Below, piece after piece: positions 1-7,876 of a stretch of 64,000 nucleotides of DNA. The notes beneath the pieces are model-generated. The model worked only from the letters and a program-made list of their open reading frames with translations, searched no databases and had not been told where the DNA came from. Position 1 is the stretch's first letter. Every line of letters starts with the position of its first letter. Source of the stretch: Bacteroidia bacterium (GTDB taxonomy: Bacteria > Bacteroidota > Bacteroidia > AKYH767-A > OLB10); the NCBI GenBank assembly GCA_016788065.1, contig JAEUTI010000005.1:1-64000 (forward strand), in the 5' to 3' direction. Both the position numbers and the translations under genes were made by a program.

Positions 1-149
1 GCGACGCATTTTAACCGCATTATACGCTTCAACTATTTTCAACCCAACTTTGCAGCTTGATTTTTGAATGTGCTATAAAGGCTTCAAAGCAATTCTGATG
101 AAATTTTAAAATCTGTTTTTGGAGAAAATTAAATGGGAAGAAAGTTTTT

Positions 150-1808
150 TCACAACCTGACGGTGTCTGTCCTGAATCCTTCTCCCGGTCTGTGACCACA
201 TAATAAAAGGAATAAATTTGGATTATTTTTCAGATGATCAAAGGTTGCTTGCCCCTGAGGACCAAAAGTATTATCAGGATTCAAAAAATAATGGCTGGTA
301 ACGATAGCTCTTCTGGAAGGGTATGCCTTTAAAATACTATCTGCCCAATTCAATACTAAAGGATTTGCAGCAGGGTCATATTCAAGATTCACTTCAATAA
401 ATTCATATCCCGATGCAGTGAACAGCGAAAAATGATTATCATAATTTGTACCATAATATCCTCCATAATAACTTCTGCTTCCAAATCGTGCAAATCCAAA
501 AAACTGGTTATAGAAAGTTGTATTCCCATTTGGATTACCGATACCGGTTTGGTCATGATTGCCTACACCAATCGAGTAAGGAACACCATCAGGCAATCCG
601 GTTGTCAAAGGATTCTCCAGATAACTAAACGCTGTATCAGCTCTTCTCCATTCAACATCATCACCACCATTTTGCCCGTTCTCTGTGCAATCACCTAACT
701 GAGTTGCAAAACAAATGTTTTTCGAAGCAGTATTGGCAACTATCCAGTTAGTCTGGACTTTCAAACCTTCTAATGTTCCTCCTTTAATTTCAGCAGTATA
801 ATGCTGGGTATCGGGAATAGGAATAATAGTAAACCTTGGCGGAGAATTGAATGCAGGCCGTCCATAGTACTTAACGGTTATAGTATCGTTACCTATATCA
901 TTGGTGTGAACTACTAATTGTGTGTTATTGACAGCGACGCAAGTATCACCATTCAATGGTTCAATTACATTCGGGAAATCAGGAACATAATTTATGCTCA
1001 TATTAAATGGAGCACCTGTAGTCCTGTTAAAACCTGTTCCATATAAAATACCGGTGATATTATTTCCTGAAGAATCAACTACTGAATTACCGGAGGCTTC
1101 ATTAAAACCCCAGCAACCAACTAAACCGGGAAGCGGAGAAGAGATCCCGATGTTAATATGAGATTGAATCTCGTGAATACTGCGAGCGTAATTCCAGACT
1201 CTAACCTCATCAATTGTTCCATTAAAAAAACCACCCGGGAGACCATAGGAAGTGATACCGGTAGCAACTCCGGCACGTTGAATACTCTGCGCCTGAGAAT
1301 TTACTCCATAGGCAATTGTAAATTCACGTTGACCATTCAGGTAAAGTGACATTTGATTACTATCAAATGTAATAGCGGTATGATACCATACATTTTGCAT
1401 CAAAACTGTAGTGCCATAAGTTGGATGATTTAATCCCGGATGAAGCATCGTAGTCCCTTCCTCAAAATCGACCACCAACAAATTAGTGACTGAATCTATT
1501 CCTAAAAAATAATTCATATCACGATTATCGCCATCAGATTCTCCACGACCTTTGGTAAGTAATGGTATTGCATAAATCCCACCGGTACCGGTTGCTACAG
1601 GCTTTCCAGGACCAGATATTTTGAACCAGCATTCCACTGAAAACGCTTCCAATCGCAAATTTGAATCGTTGCCAAAAGAAATGTAATCATCGATACCATT
1701 AAAATTAATAGCGTAGTTCTGGCTTTTAATTTCTGAAACTGAGAGAAAAAGAAAGCATACTAACAGTTTGAAAAATATATGAGATTTATTCGTATAAATT
1801 TTGATCAT
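150..1808 (-). CDS. Secreted LamG plus metallophosphoesterase protein, 3'-truncated
   Basis: A signal peptide (about residues 1-30) is followed by a LamG/concanavalin-like domain (about 31-230, with WYHTAITFD and GTIDEVRVWNYARS) and a calcineurin-like phosphoesterase domain (about 285-552). The phosphoesterase shows a DTQHY start, GDCTEN (GDxxxN-like), GNHDQTG, SHYF and a final CGHRPGEG, so most metal-ligand motifs are present. The frame stops about 10 residues after that GH motif, and no T9SS sorting domain follows. Related Bacteroidota proteins normally continue through the end of the phosphoesterase fold to a C-terminal domain. The 150 bp beyond the stop show no continuation in any frame, so I infer a 3' deletion. 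It was probably an extracellular phosphoesterase and is now a possible pseudogene. Confidence 0.75.
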   Translation of the reverse strand: MIKIYTNKSHIFFKLLVCFLFLSVSEIKSQNYAINFNGIDDYISFGNDSNLRLEAFSVECWFKISGPGKPVATGTGGIYAIPLLTKGRGESDGDNRDMNYFLGIDSVTNLLVVDFEEGTTMLHPGLNHPTYGTTVLMQNVWYHTAITFDSNQMSLYLNGQREFTIAYGVNSQAQSIQRAGVATGITSYGLPGGFFNGTIDEVRVWNYARSIHEIQSHINIGISSPLPGLVGCWGFNEASGNSVVDSSGNNITGILYGTGFNRTTGAPFNMSINYVPDFPNVIEPLNGDTCVAVNNTQLVVHTNDIGNDTITVKYYGRPAFNSPPRFTIIPIPDTQHYTAEIKGGTLEGLKVQTNWIVANTASKNICFATQLGDCTENGQNGGDDVEWRRADTAFSYLENPLTTGLPDGVPYSIGVGNHDQTGIGNPNGNTTFYNQFFGFARFGSRSYYGGYYGTNYDNHFSLFTASGYEFIEVNLEYDPAANPLVLNWADSILKAYPSRRAIVTSHYFLNPDNTFGPQGQATFDHLKNNPNLFLLLCGHRPGEGFRTDTVRL

Positions 1809-2039
1809 TCTGTGCAGTTAAGAAAATGTGTTAGCAAAATAAAATACCAAATGAAAAATGCCTTTCAACAACTTAATAGTGTTGAATAAAATCGAAGATT
1901 TCAAGGATAACATTCATCCGGAAAAGTAAATATAAAATATTTTTTTTAGCCATCACAAAACTGATGAAAATTCTTCAGAAAATATTCCTAATAACCCATT
2001 CAAACGATCTTGTATTAAGCTGGTTATTAAGGTAATATA

Positions 2040-2492
2040 TTAGATTTGGCGATTCAGAAAGTCGAACATTTCCTTATGCTTATTCTTGAATACCTGCTTT
2101 ATTACAGGATGCACCGGGAAAATACTTTTTATAGTAATATGTTCATTTATTCTTGTATTTTCTTTATGTTCATTAATTTGAAAACTCAGACTGATAGCAA
2201 CTACATTCATAACCACAGCCTGCATATAAATTTCCCTGGAGGTGGCGTCGCATTGCATGGAAGCCGGATAATTAAATGAAAGTGGTATACCGGCAAAACG
2301 GAGTTTTTCAAAGATTCTCCAGGAACCCTTTTCAAGTTCATTAATTTTGTAAATAACAGGGTGAATCGCTACAAATAAGTCGGGTTGAGAAATGTAATTG
2401 AAAACATCATCCGGTGATTTGCGAACAATAAAAGTCATGTCAAACTTTGTAGTTAATCCGGGAACAAACAATTTATTTCTATTGCTCATCAT
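2040..2492 (-). CDS. SRPBCC-family protein
   Basis: A 150-residue protein without signal peptide or membrane helices. The opening (KFDMTFIVRKSPDDVFNYISQPDLFVAIHPVI) and the closing helix (PVIKQVFKNKHKEMFDFLN) fit the START/polyketide-cyclase-like SRPBCC fold, a hydrophobic-ligand cavity. Length is normal for a single domain. The gene overlaps the end of the upstream GNAT gene by 14 nt, so the two are probably translationally coupled. The ligand cannot be read from sequence. The fold call rests on the N-terminal pattern and is moderately sure. Confidence 0.72.
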   Translation of the reverse strand: MMSNRNKLFVPGLTTKFDMTFIVRKSPDDVFNYISQPDLFVAIHPVIYKINELEKGSWRIFEKLRFAGIPLSFNYPASMQCDATSREIYMQAVVMNVVAISLSFQINEHKENTRINEHITIKSIFPVHPVIKQVFKNKHKEMFDFLNRQI

Positions 2493-3405
2493 CTTCCCAC
2501 AATATGGAAACTAATTTCCATTGACTATTTGCTCTGACAAAATTCAAAAATTTAGTTCCTTTAGTTTCAAAATTCCTGCCATTCAATATCCCTGACTTAA
2601 TATATTGAGAAGTTCTGACAGCAAGGTTGTTTTCAATTTGCAAATGACTTGTAAGTTCCTTCTCCGTAAAATCAGACAACGTGCCATCGGTAAGTATTTT
2701 TTTCCTTGGCGGGATAAAGGAGTCTAATGAAAAGCATTCCGTTGTATTGAATGCATACTTAAAAATTGAAACATATTCGTAACAAAGCTCACGTAATAAA
2801 TCAAGATGAGGACCTTTATTATTTCTGTTATCGAATACAGCATAAAAACGCGATGTTATTAAGTTGATCTTTGCTTCGTCGTCATGACTGATCCTGTTTG
2901 AAAAAAGCAATAAGGTTTCTTTACCTTCATGCATTGGAACTGATTTATTGAATCCGAATCCACTTTTGATTAGCAACTCAATAGATTTCGTATTTGCCGG
3001 GTCGGTAATTGCTAATATCTCATCCAGCTTAAATTTTTCCGATGCAATTTGCAAAACGGCTTTAGATGCTTCCTGACCAAATCCTTTACCTATATACTCT
3101 GGTAAGAATGCAAATCCAATATCACTGGCCGGTAAATCGGCTCGTTTTAATAATCCACACATCCCAATTGGTACTCCACCATCATTCAGTGTTACTTTCC
3201 ATAAACCAAATCCATTGTCATTATAACCTGAATAAATACTTTTATTCAGGTAATTCAATGCATCTTCAGTAGTATTTACGTTTCGGTTTCCAATAAAATC
3301 GAGCCATCCTTTTGAATTCAGGAGCTGGATGATAAATGGCGCATCCTCATCTGAGAATTTTCTGAGTGAAATCCTTTCCGTTTGAACAATGAGGGTATCT
3401 GGCAT
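2479..3405 (-). CDS. GNAT acetyltransferase fused to an NTF2-like domain
   Basis: Residues 1 to about 165 form a RimJ/RimL-type GNAT domain: ERISLRKFSDEDAPFI at the start, then GMCGLLKRADLPASDIGFAFLPEYIGKGFGQEA, where the G-x-G-x-(G/A) acetyl-CoA loop is GKGFGQEA. Residues about 175-308 (KINLITSRFYAVFDNRN to WKLVSILWEDDEQ) look like an NTF2/SnoaL-like domain of the DUF4440 type. The protein is about twice the length of a plain RimJ/RimL enzyme because of this second half. It overlaps the SRPBCC gene downstream and follows the ATP-grasp gene on the same strand. The acetylated substrate is unknown. The fusion is seen directly; the NTF2 assignment is from pattern. Confidence 0.78.
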   Translation of the reverse strand: MPDTLIVQTERISLRKFSDEDAPFIIQLLNSKGWLDFIGNRNVNTTEDALNYLNKSIYSGYNDNGFGLWKVTLNDGGVPIGMCGLLKRADLPASDIGFAFLPEYIGKGFGQEASKAVLQIASEKFKLDEILAITDPANTKSIELLIKSGFGFNKSVPMHEGKETLLLFSNRISHDDEAKINLITSRFYAVFDNRNNKGPHLDLLRELCYEYVSIFKYAFNTTECFSLDSFIPPRKKILTDGTLSDFTEKELTSHLQIENNLAVRTSQYIKSGILNGRNFETKGTKFLNFVRANSQWKLVSILWEDDEQ

Positions 3406-3471
3406 AAATTTGAAGAAAATCTACTCAAAGAAAAGCATTTGAAAATTAAGATGCCGGAATTAAACATAAAA

Positions 3472-4365
3472 TTATGCGATAATCTTCATAATCGCGTCGG
3501 CAAGAACATCGGCTGCAGCCGGATGCTTCCTAAACCAAAGCTCCGGTTCAATTAACTCGAGCTCTGAAAGGCAAAGGTCGCCGGTATTCGACCATATTAA
3601 ATCAACCCTTGCGTATGAAGGAGTAACAGGACAATAACTCACAATTTTCTCCGCAAATTCAATCATGCCCTTATCCGGATTAAATTCATGAAGCGTACCA
3701 CCAAAGTCATCCTGAACCCGGAAGTCCCCGGCTTTTGCTTTCTTTAATACTGCATGCGTGAATTTTCCACCCATCAGCATTAATGCTACTTCGCCTTTTT
3801 CTGTAATCTGGTGTTGATATTCCTGTACTAGCATTGATTCATTTGCAATGAGTTCCTTAAAAATCGATTCCAATTCCACAGCATTAGATTTATCAAAAAG
3901 ATATGTATGCCGCGCAGCACCACTTATTGCCGGTTTTAAAATATACTTATTCCAGTTTTCGTTTTTAATGAGTTCCTGCAAAGTGGTTTCACTCCCGGGT
4001 TCTACAAAAATAGTCGGAGGTATTTTTATTCCTTTGATTTCCAAATCAGCCAGATAATGTTTATCGATATTCCATCGTATCAGCGGCAAAGGATTAATAA
4101 AAGTTGTTTGCTTAGAAGCTTTAGTCATCCATGCATCAAATTCCTCAAACCGGTCGAAATAGTCCCATGTAGTACGAAACATAGCGAATCGTGTTGATGC
4201 CCAGTCGAAGTCGGGATTATCCCAGTTAGTTCTGGTAACATTCAAACCTTTTTTACTCAATGCGTCCGCAACAAAACGATCCTCTGTGATGATATTGTTA
4301 TTGTACCAATCATCTTCTTTCGTTTGAAGATATCTTTTATCGGTAAGCAGTGTGATGTCGAACAA
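3472..4365 (-). CDS. ATP-grasp family protein, RimK/glutathione-synthetase-like
   Basis: A 297-residue soluble protein. The ATP-binding lysine lies in KYILKPAISGAARHTYLF (about 150-167). VQEYQHQITEKGEVALMLMGG matches the phosphate/adenine region. YARVDLIWSNTGDLCLSELELIEPELWF near the C-terminus holds the acidic Mg-binding residues, with E-x-x-x-I-E-P-E-L-W-F at the end. These features fit the prokaryotic glutathione-synthetase ATP-binding domain family, which forms amide or amide-like bonds through acyl-phosphates. The substrate is not deducible. It precedes the GNAT-SRPBCC pair on the same strand with a gap of about 66 nt, so it may be co-transcribed. Confidence 0.8.
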   Translation of the reverse strand: MFDITLLTDKRYLQTKEDDWYNNNIITEDRFVADALSKKGLNVTRTNWDNPDFDWASTRFAMFRTTWDYFDRFEEFDAWMTKASKQTTFINPLPLIRWNIDKHYLADLEIKGIKIPPTIFVEPGSETTLQELIKNENWNKYILKPAISGAARHTYLFDKSNAVELESIFKELIANESMLVQEYQHQITEKGEVALMLMGGKFTHAVLKKAKAGDFRVQDDFGGTLHEFNPDKGMIEFAEKIVSYCPVTPSYARVDLIWSNTGDLCLSELELIEPELWFRKHPAAADVLADAIMKIIA

Positions 4366-4428
4366 GCTAGTGAAATTTAAATCTGAATAATGGAAATTAA
4401 TCTCAAAAAATAATGTTACCAGTGAAAA

Positions 4429-4809
4429 TTACTTTTTGAGTACTTTTCTGGATAATGTCCTGTCAATAGATGTTAATGTTAAGGTATAAATACCCGGAGC
4501 TAAATTGGCAATATCTAATTGAAAGTTTCCCACTACTTCGTTCTTTTGAAATGAGAAACTCTGCACTGTTTGACCCAAAGCATTGGTAACAATTCCAAAA
4601 TATACTCCGGAAATATTATTGTCAATTTGAATCGTAACTTTATCATTTACAGGATTAGGATACACCAACAACTGATTTACGTCTCCCTCATTTTCGGAAA
4701 CATTAAGTGGTGCTGCAGTCTTCCACAATTCAAAATTTTGTGCATTCGCCGCATTAAAAAAATACAATTCATTCAATGTTGGGAAAGAGTGCATGTAAGA
4801 TGGTTCCAA
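4429..4809 (-). pseudogene. 3' fragment of an ELWxxDGT/T9SS gene split by an IS
   Basis: This is the C-terminal remnant of the gene whose 5' part lies at 6195-7685. It keeps the last ELW repeat (FELWKTAAPL) and a full T9SS sorting domain (VYPNPVNDKVTIQ, then PGIYTLTLTSIDRTLSRKVLKK). The same frame stays open upstream to the IS edge and encodes another repeat with ELWTSDGTNAGT. The nominal Met start at 4809 is internal and has no signal peptide, so a product made from it could not be exported. Joining it to the 5' part after removing the IS and one 9-bp duplication restores one 647-codon frame. Confidence 0.88.
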
Positions 4810-4898
4810 AAATGATTGCAGTAATGCAGTGCCGGCATTGGTTCCGTCACTTGTCCATAATTCTTCATTAGTACCAGTAGTGCTGAATATGATGTAAT

Positions 4899-4907
4899 AT
4901 CTGTTAT
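4899..4907. repeat. Left 9-bp target-site duplication of the IS
   Basis: ATCTGTTAT lies directly outside the left inverted repeat and is identical to the copy at 6212-6220. In the host gene it falls within the sequence for an N-N-R-Y-Y-I stretch. Confidence 0.93.
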
Positions 4908-4926
4908 CAGTAGTGTCCTGTTAAAT
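4908..4926. repeat. Left terminal inverted repeat of the IS
   Basis: This 19-bp end reads CAGTAGTGTCCTGTTAAAT and contains the transposase stop codon (TAA on the minus strand). It pairs perfectly with 6193-6211. Confidence 0.93.
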
Positions 4927-6093
4927 TAGACTCAATTTCAATTGATTATAATCTTGTTCTTTTGTTTCTTGATTTACAGATTCTGCAAATAACTGATTTA
5001 AAGGTGTTTTGTCTAATAATGAAACACTTAAAATTTGTAGGATTTCATATGTGCTTCGATCATTAGCAATTCTGTTTCGGATTATCGCAACCAGAGTGTA
5101 TGTGATAATTGCAATGTAAACTTGTGTCTTCACTGCATTTTCTGATTGTCCCCAAAAGGATTTTATTTTTAGATGTTGTTTTATCCATTTGAAGAACAAT
5201 TCTACCTTCCAGCGATTTTTATATAGAGCAGCAATAGTTGTTGCTTTCAATTTGAAGTTGTTGGTTAAGAACACAAGCGTTCTGTTTTGCTCGGAATCAT
5301 GATATTTTATTCTGCGAAGTTTCTTCGGATAATCTCTAGCAGGATAAAAGCTTGATAGCTTAACAATCTGATCACACTTAACTCCTAATTTTTTATCCAC
5401 TTCCATGGAAGCTATCCGAATTAAATTTGAGTTGCTTTTTGTACGAGTTACAAAAAAGGAACCACAGGAATCTAAGACGAACAAACGCTTAAAATTTAGG
5501 TATGCTCGATCCATTATGTAATACGCACCTCTTTCATAGGTTATATGGTCCATACCATGAACTTCATGGACATCACCTGGTGTAATGAGTATAAATGAAG
5601 GTATAGATGTTTTGATATCATAAAGTGTGTGAATTTTAACAGCTCCTTTATTTTGTCGAAATGCAGCCCACCAAAATACGGATAAACAGAGATCAATTAC
5701 TGTAGCATCCAGTGCATAAATGTTACTCTTAATGCCCAGATTGAAATCACTATCTTTAAGGGATTCGGATCTTGCAATATTTATAACTTCATATGCAAAA
5801 TCTTCGAATATTCTATAATCTCGCTTCTCATTTGCATTGGCCAAATTTGATCTGGAAACATTCTTCCCAAACCCTAGATGATAATACTTGGAAGAATGTG
5901 CTTCAATACAAACAAGAAGATCTCGTAAGCTATCACGATTGCTTATTTGACCAAACATCATACTCAAGAGTTGATTCCAACATTTAAAGTGACGCAGATA
6001 TTTATTGCCCGAATAACGAGCAACACATTTGTCAAATATCCGTGAAGGAAGATGATCTGCAATTTGAGCGAAAACATATTTACCTGCATTCAT
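4921..6093 (-). CDS. IS4-family transposase (DDE)
   Basis: A 390-residue transposase. An N-terminal helical region of DUF4372 type (FAQIADHLPSRIFDKCV, about 8-85) precedes an RNase-H-like DDE domain. The candidate catalytic residues are D129 (YALDATVIDL), D195 (YIMDRAYLNF) and E298, within the IS4 signature Y291-x2-R294-x3-E298-x6-K305 (YKNRWKVELFFKWIK). The length is full for the family and there is no frameshift, so the enzyme should be active in cut-and-paste transposition. The start codon lies in one arm of a perfect hairpin (6091-6115), which may limit translation from transcripts reading in from outside. Confidence 0.96.
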   Translation of the reverse strand: MNAGKYVFAQIADHLPSRIFDKCVARYSGNKYLRHFKCWNQLLSMMFGQISNRDSLRDLLVCIEAHSSKYYHLGFGKNVSRSNLANANEKRDYRIFEDFAYEVINIARSESLKDSDFNLGIKSNIYALDATVIDLCLSVFWWAAFRQNKGAVKIHTLYDIKTSIPSFILITPGDVHEVHGMDHITYERGAYYIMDRAYLNFKRLFVLDSCGSFFVTRTKSNSNLIRIASMEVDKKLGVKCDQIVKLSSFYPARDYPKKLRRIKYHDSEQNRTLVFLTNNFKLKATTIAALYKNRWKVELFFKWIKQHLKIKSFWGQSENAVKTQVYIAIITYTLVAIIRNRIANDRSTYEILQILSVSLLDKTPLNQLFAESVNQETKEQDYNQLKLSLI

Positions 6094-6115
6094 AACTTTT
6101 TAGTGAAAAGTTATG
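6091..6115 (-). promoter_or_regulatory. Hairpin over the transposase start codon
   Basis: CATAACTTTT (6091-6100) and AAAAGTTATG (6106-6115) form a perfect 10-bp inverted repeat with a 5-nt loop. The ATG of the transposase is in the 3' arm of the RNA hairpin. In IS10 and IS50 similar structures block translation of transcripts entering from outside the element. The same role here is an inference. Confidence 0.6.
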
Positions 6116-6192
6116 AATAAAATTCAAATCGTCACCGCCTTAAAACACAATCAATATACTGTAAATCAATAATTTCAAAGAACAATTAAAAT

Positions 6193-6211
6193 ATTTAACA
6201 GGACACTACTG
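6193..6211. repeat. Right terminal inverted repeat of the IS
   Basis: This 19-bp end is the exact reverse complement of 4908-4926. The interrupted host gene reads into it and stops at 6195. Confidence 0.93.
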
Positions 6212-7685
6212 ATCTGTTATTATAAAAAAACATTTCATCAATATTATCCAATGTTCCCAAATTCTTAATTAAAGTAGTTCCAGCAATTGATCCGTTGGAT
6301 TTCCACAATTCGAGATTGCCTGATGCAGATAATTCATAAAAGAAGGCTTCCGGGAATCCTGTAAAATGATGAAAATAATATGAACTATTGAATGAATGGA
6401 GGTTAATTGTGCCATTCATTGTACCATCAGTTACCCATAAATGATAGTTACTGGCAGATGCAGCTAAAATAAAGTAAAACTTATTATCAGTAATTGTAGA
6501 AGTAATGATGTTTCCATAATTACCAAGCTGCTTAACAATTGAAGTTCCGCTTGGCGTACCATTTGTTTTCCATAATTGCATAACACCGGTATTGTCCTTT
6601 TTAAAAAACCACGTATCAATGCTGCTTCCCGTGTTCACCACATTGTAGAGTGTATATCCGTTTGTAAGGAATACGGTTCCGGCCGCAGTACCATCGCTGA
6701 CATACAAGGATGTTCCGGAAGGTGAAGTAGGTGTGTAATAATAAATATTCCCAACTTCAACCATTTGTTCAATAAATAATTGAGAGCCAAAATTACCAAT
6801 CAGAGGTGTTGTGCCGGTTGCGAGTTCAAGCTTTCTCAAATTTACAATGCCCTGAGCAGTTCGTTCAAAAAAATAGAGATCATTGCTTGCCTGATAAAAA
6901 TGAAAATTAAATATTTCAGGGGATATCCCTTCTAAATTAGTACCTGCATTAGTTCCATCAGAAACATACAAGAATGTAGACCCGGTTGCTTCTTTTATTG
7001 TAAAGTAACATACAGTATCTCTGACGGCCAAATTATTACAAATAGTACTAGTTCCGAGTGTTTCCACCAAAGTAGTGCCTGCTACGGTACCATCCGACTT
7101 CCACAGTGAAACAATATCGCTTGAATTTCCCTGCAGGAAAAACATTTGATTACTTGTTGGCAATTTGAACGGTTTCAGAACAAAATCAAAATTCAAAATA
7201 AAAATGGTGCCTGCTACAGTGCCATCGCTGGCCCATAATTTTCCACTTCCGCTATTTCCATAGGAGATGTATGTCATTTTTCCATTTGCTTCCGGCCAGA
7301 CAGCACTTTTGTTGTAAGTGCCGAATGAAATAATCATGGTAGTTCCGGCTACAGTGCCATTGGTTTTCCACAATTGCATTTGTCCGGCTGCACTATATTC
7401 GATGAAAAACAAATCTGAACTTCCCGGAATTGAATGAAATTTGCCGGGGTTTTCAAATGTCGCGAGAAAAGATGTTCCAAAAGCAGTTCCGTCGCTGACC
7501 CAAAGTTGTTCAGTAGTACCGGTTGTCCCAAGAACATAATAGTTTTTAGTCCCAAAACTAAAAACGGTGTCGGGTTGATCAAAACTTCCCAGGTTTTCAA
7601 CCAGTGTAACCTGAGCATGGGCTGGTTTCAGACAAATAAATAAAGTGACAATAACAAGTGCTATACTACAAATGGCATGTTTCAT
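6195..7685 (-). pseudogene. ELWxxDGT repeat protein, 5' part, interrupted by an IS
   Basis: A signal peptide (MKHAICSIALVIVTLFICLKPAHAQ) is followed by many about 40-50-residue repeats carrying (Q/E/H)LWxx(D/N)GTxxGT, such as QLWVSDGTAFGT, QLWKTNGTVAGT and ELWKSNGSIAGT. This is the ELWxxDGT repeat family, secreted and probably beta-propeller-like. Codons up to NNR belong to the host gene; the last few residues and the stop come from the IS end. The ancestral gene ran on through 4429 with two more repeats and a T9SS sorting domain. As it stands the product lacks that domain and could not be secreted by T9SS. Confidence 0.88.
6212..6220. repeat. Right 9-bp target-site duplication of the IS
   Basis: ATCTGTTAT directly follows the right inverted repeat and matches 4899-4907 exactly. 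Confidence 0.93.
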
Positions 7686-7708
7686 CTGGAAGAGGATTTT
7701 AAACCTTT

Positions 7709-7741
7709 CAAATATACAAAATTTCCAAAACCTGCTCCAAA
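7709..7741 (-). promoter_or_regulatory. Promoter of the ELWxxDGT gene
   Basis: Read on the minus strand, TATATTTG (7709-7716) matches the Bacteroidota -7 consensus TAnnTTTG. TTTG (7738-7741) lies 21 nt upstream at the -33 position. The start codon at 7685 follows after a short leader. Confidence 0.6.
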
Positions 7742-7876
7742 TAATAAACGTTCGTCAGGTCTGACTTAATATTTGCCAGCAGGAATTTAGCCGATATGCA
7801 GGTTACTTCACAAAACAAATGAGTTGATAGACGGAGATACTGGATCGGGAGTTTATCAAACCCAGATTAAATGGAG

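Larger units (their letters stand above)
4908..6211 (-). mobile_element. IS4-family insertion sequence, 1304 bp, complete
   Basis: The element is bounded by perfect 19-bp terminal inverted repeats (CAGTAGTGTCCTGTTAAAT at the left, its reverse complement at the right). It is flanked by a 9-bp direct duplication, ATCTGTTAT. It carries one intact transposase gene, and the stop codon of that gene lies inside the left repeat. The 9-bp duplication and the Y-x2-R-x3-E-x6-K motif fit the IS4 family. Perfect repeats, perfect duplication and an intact gene suggest a recent insertion. It splits an ELWxxDGT-repeat gene. Confidence 0.95.
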
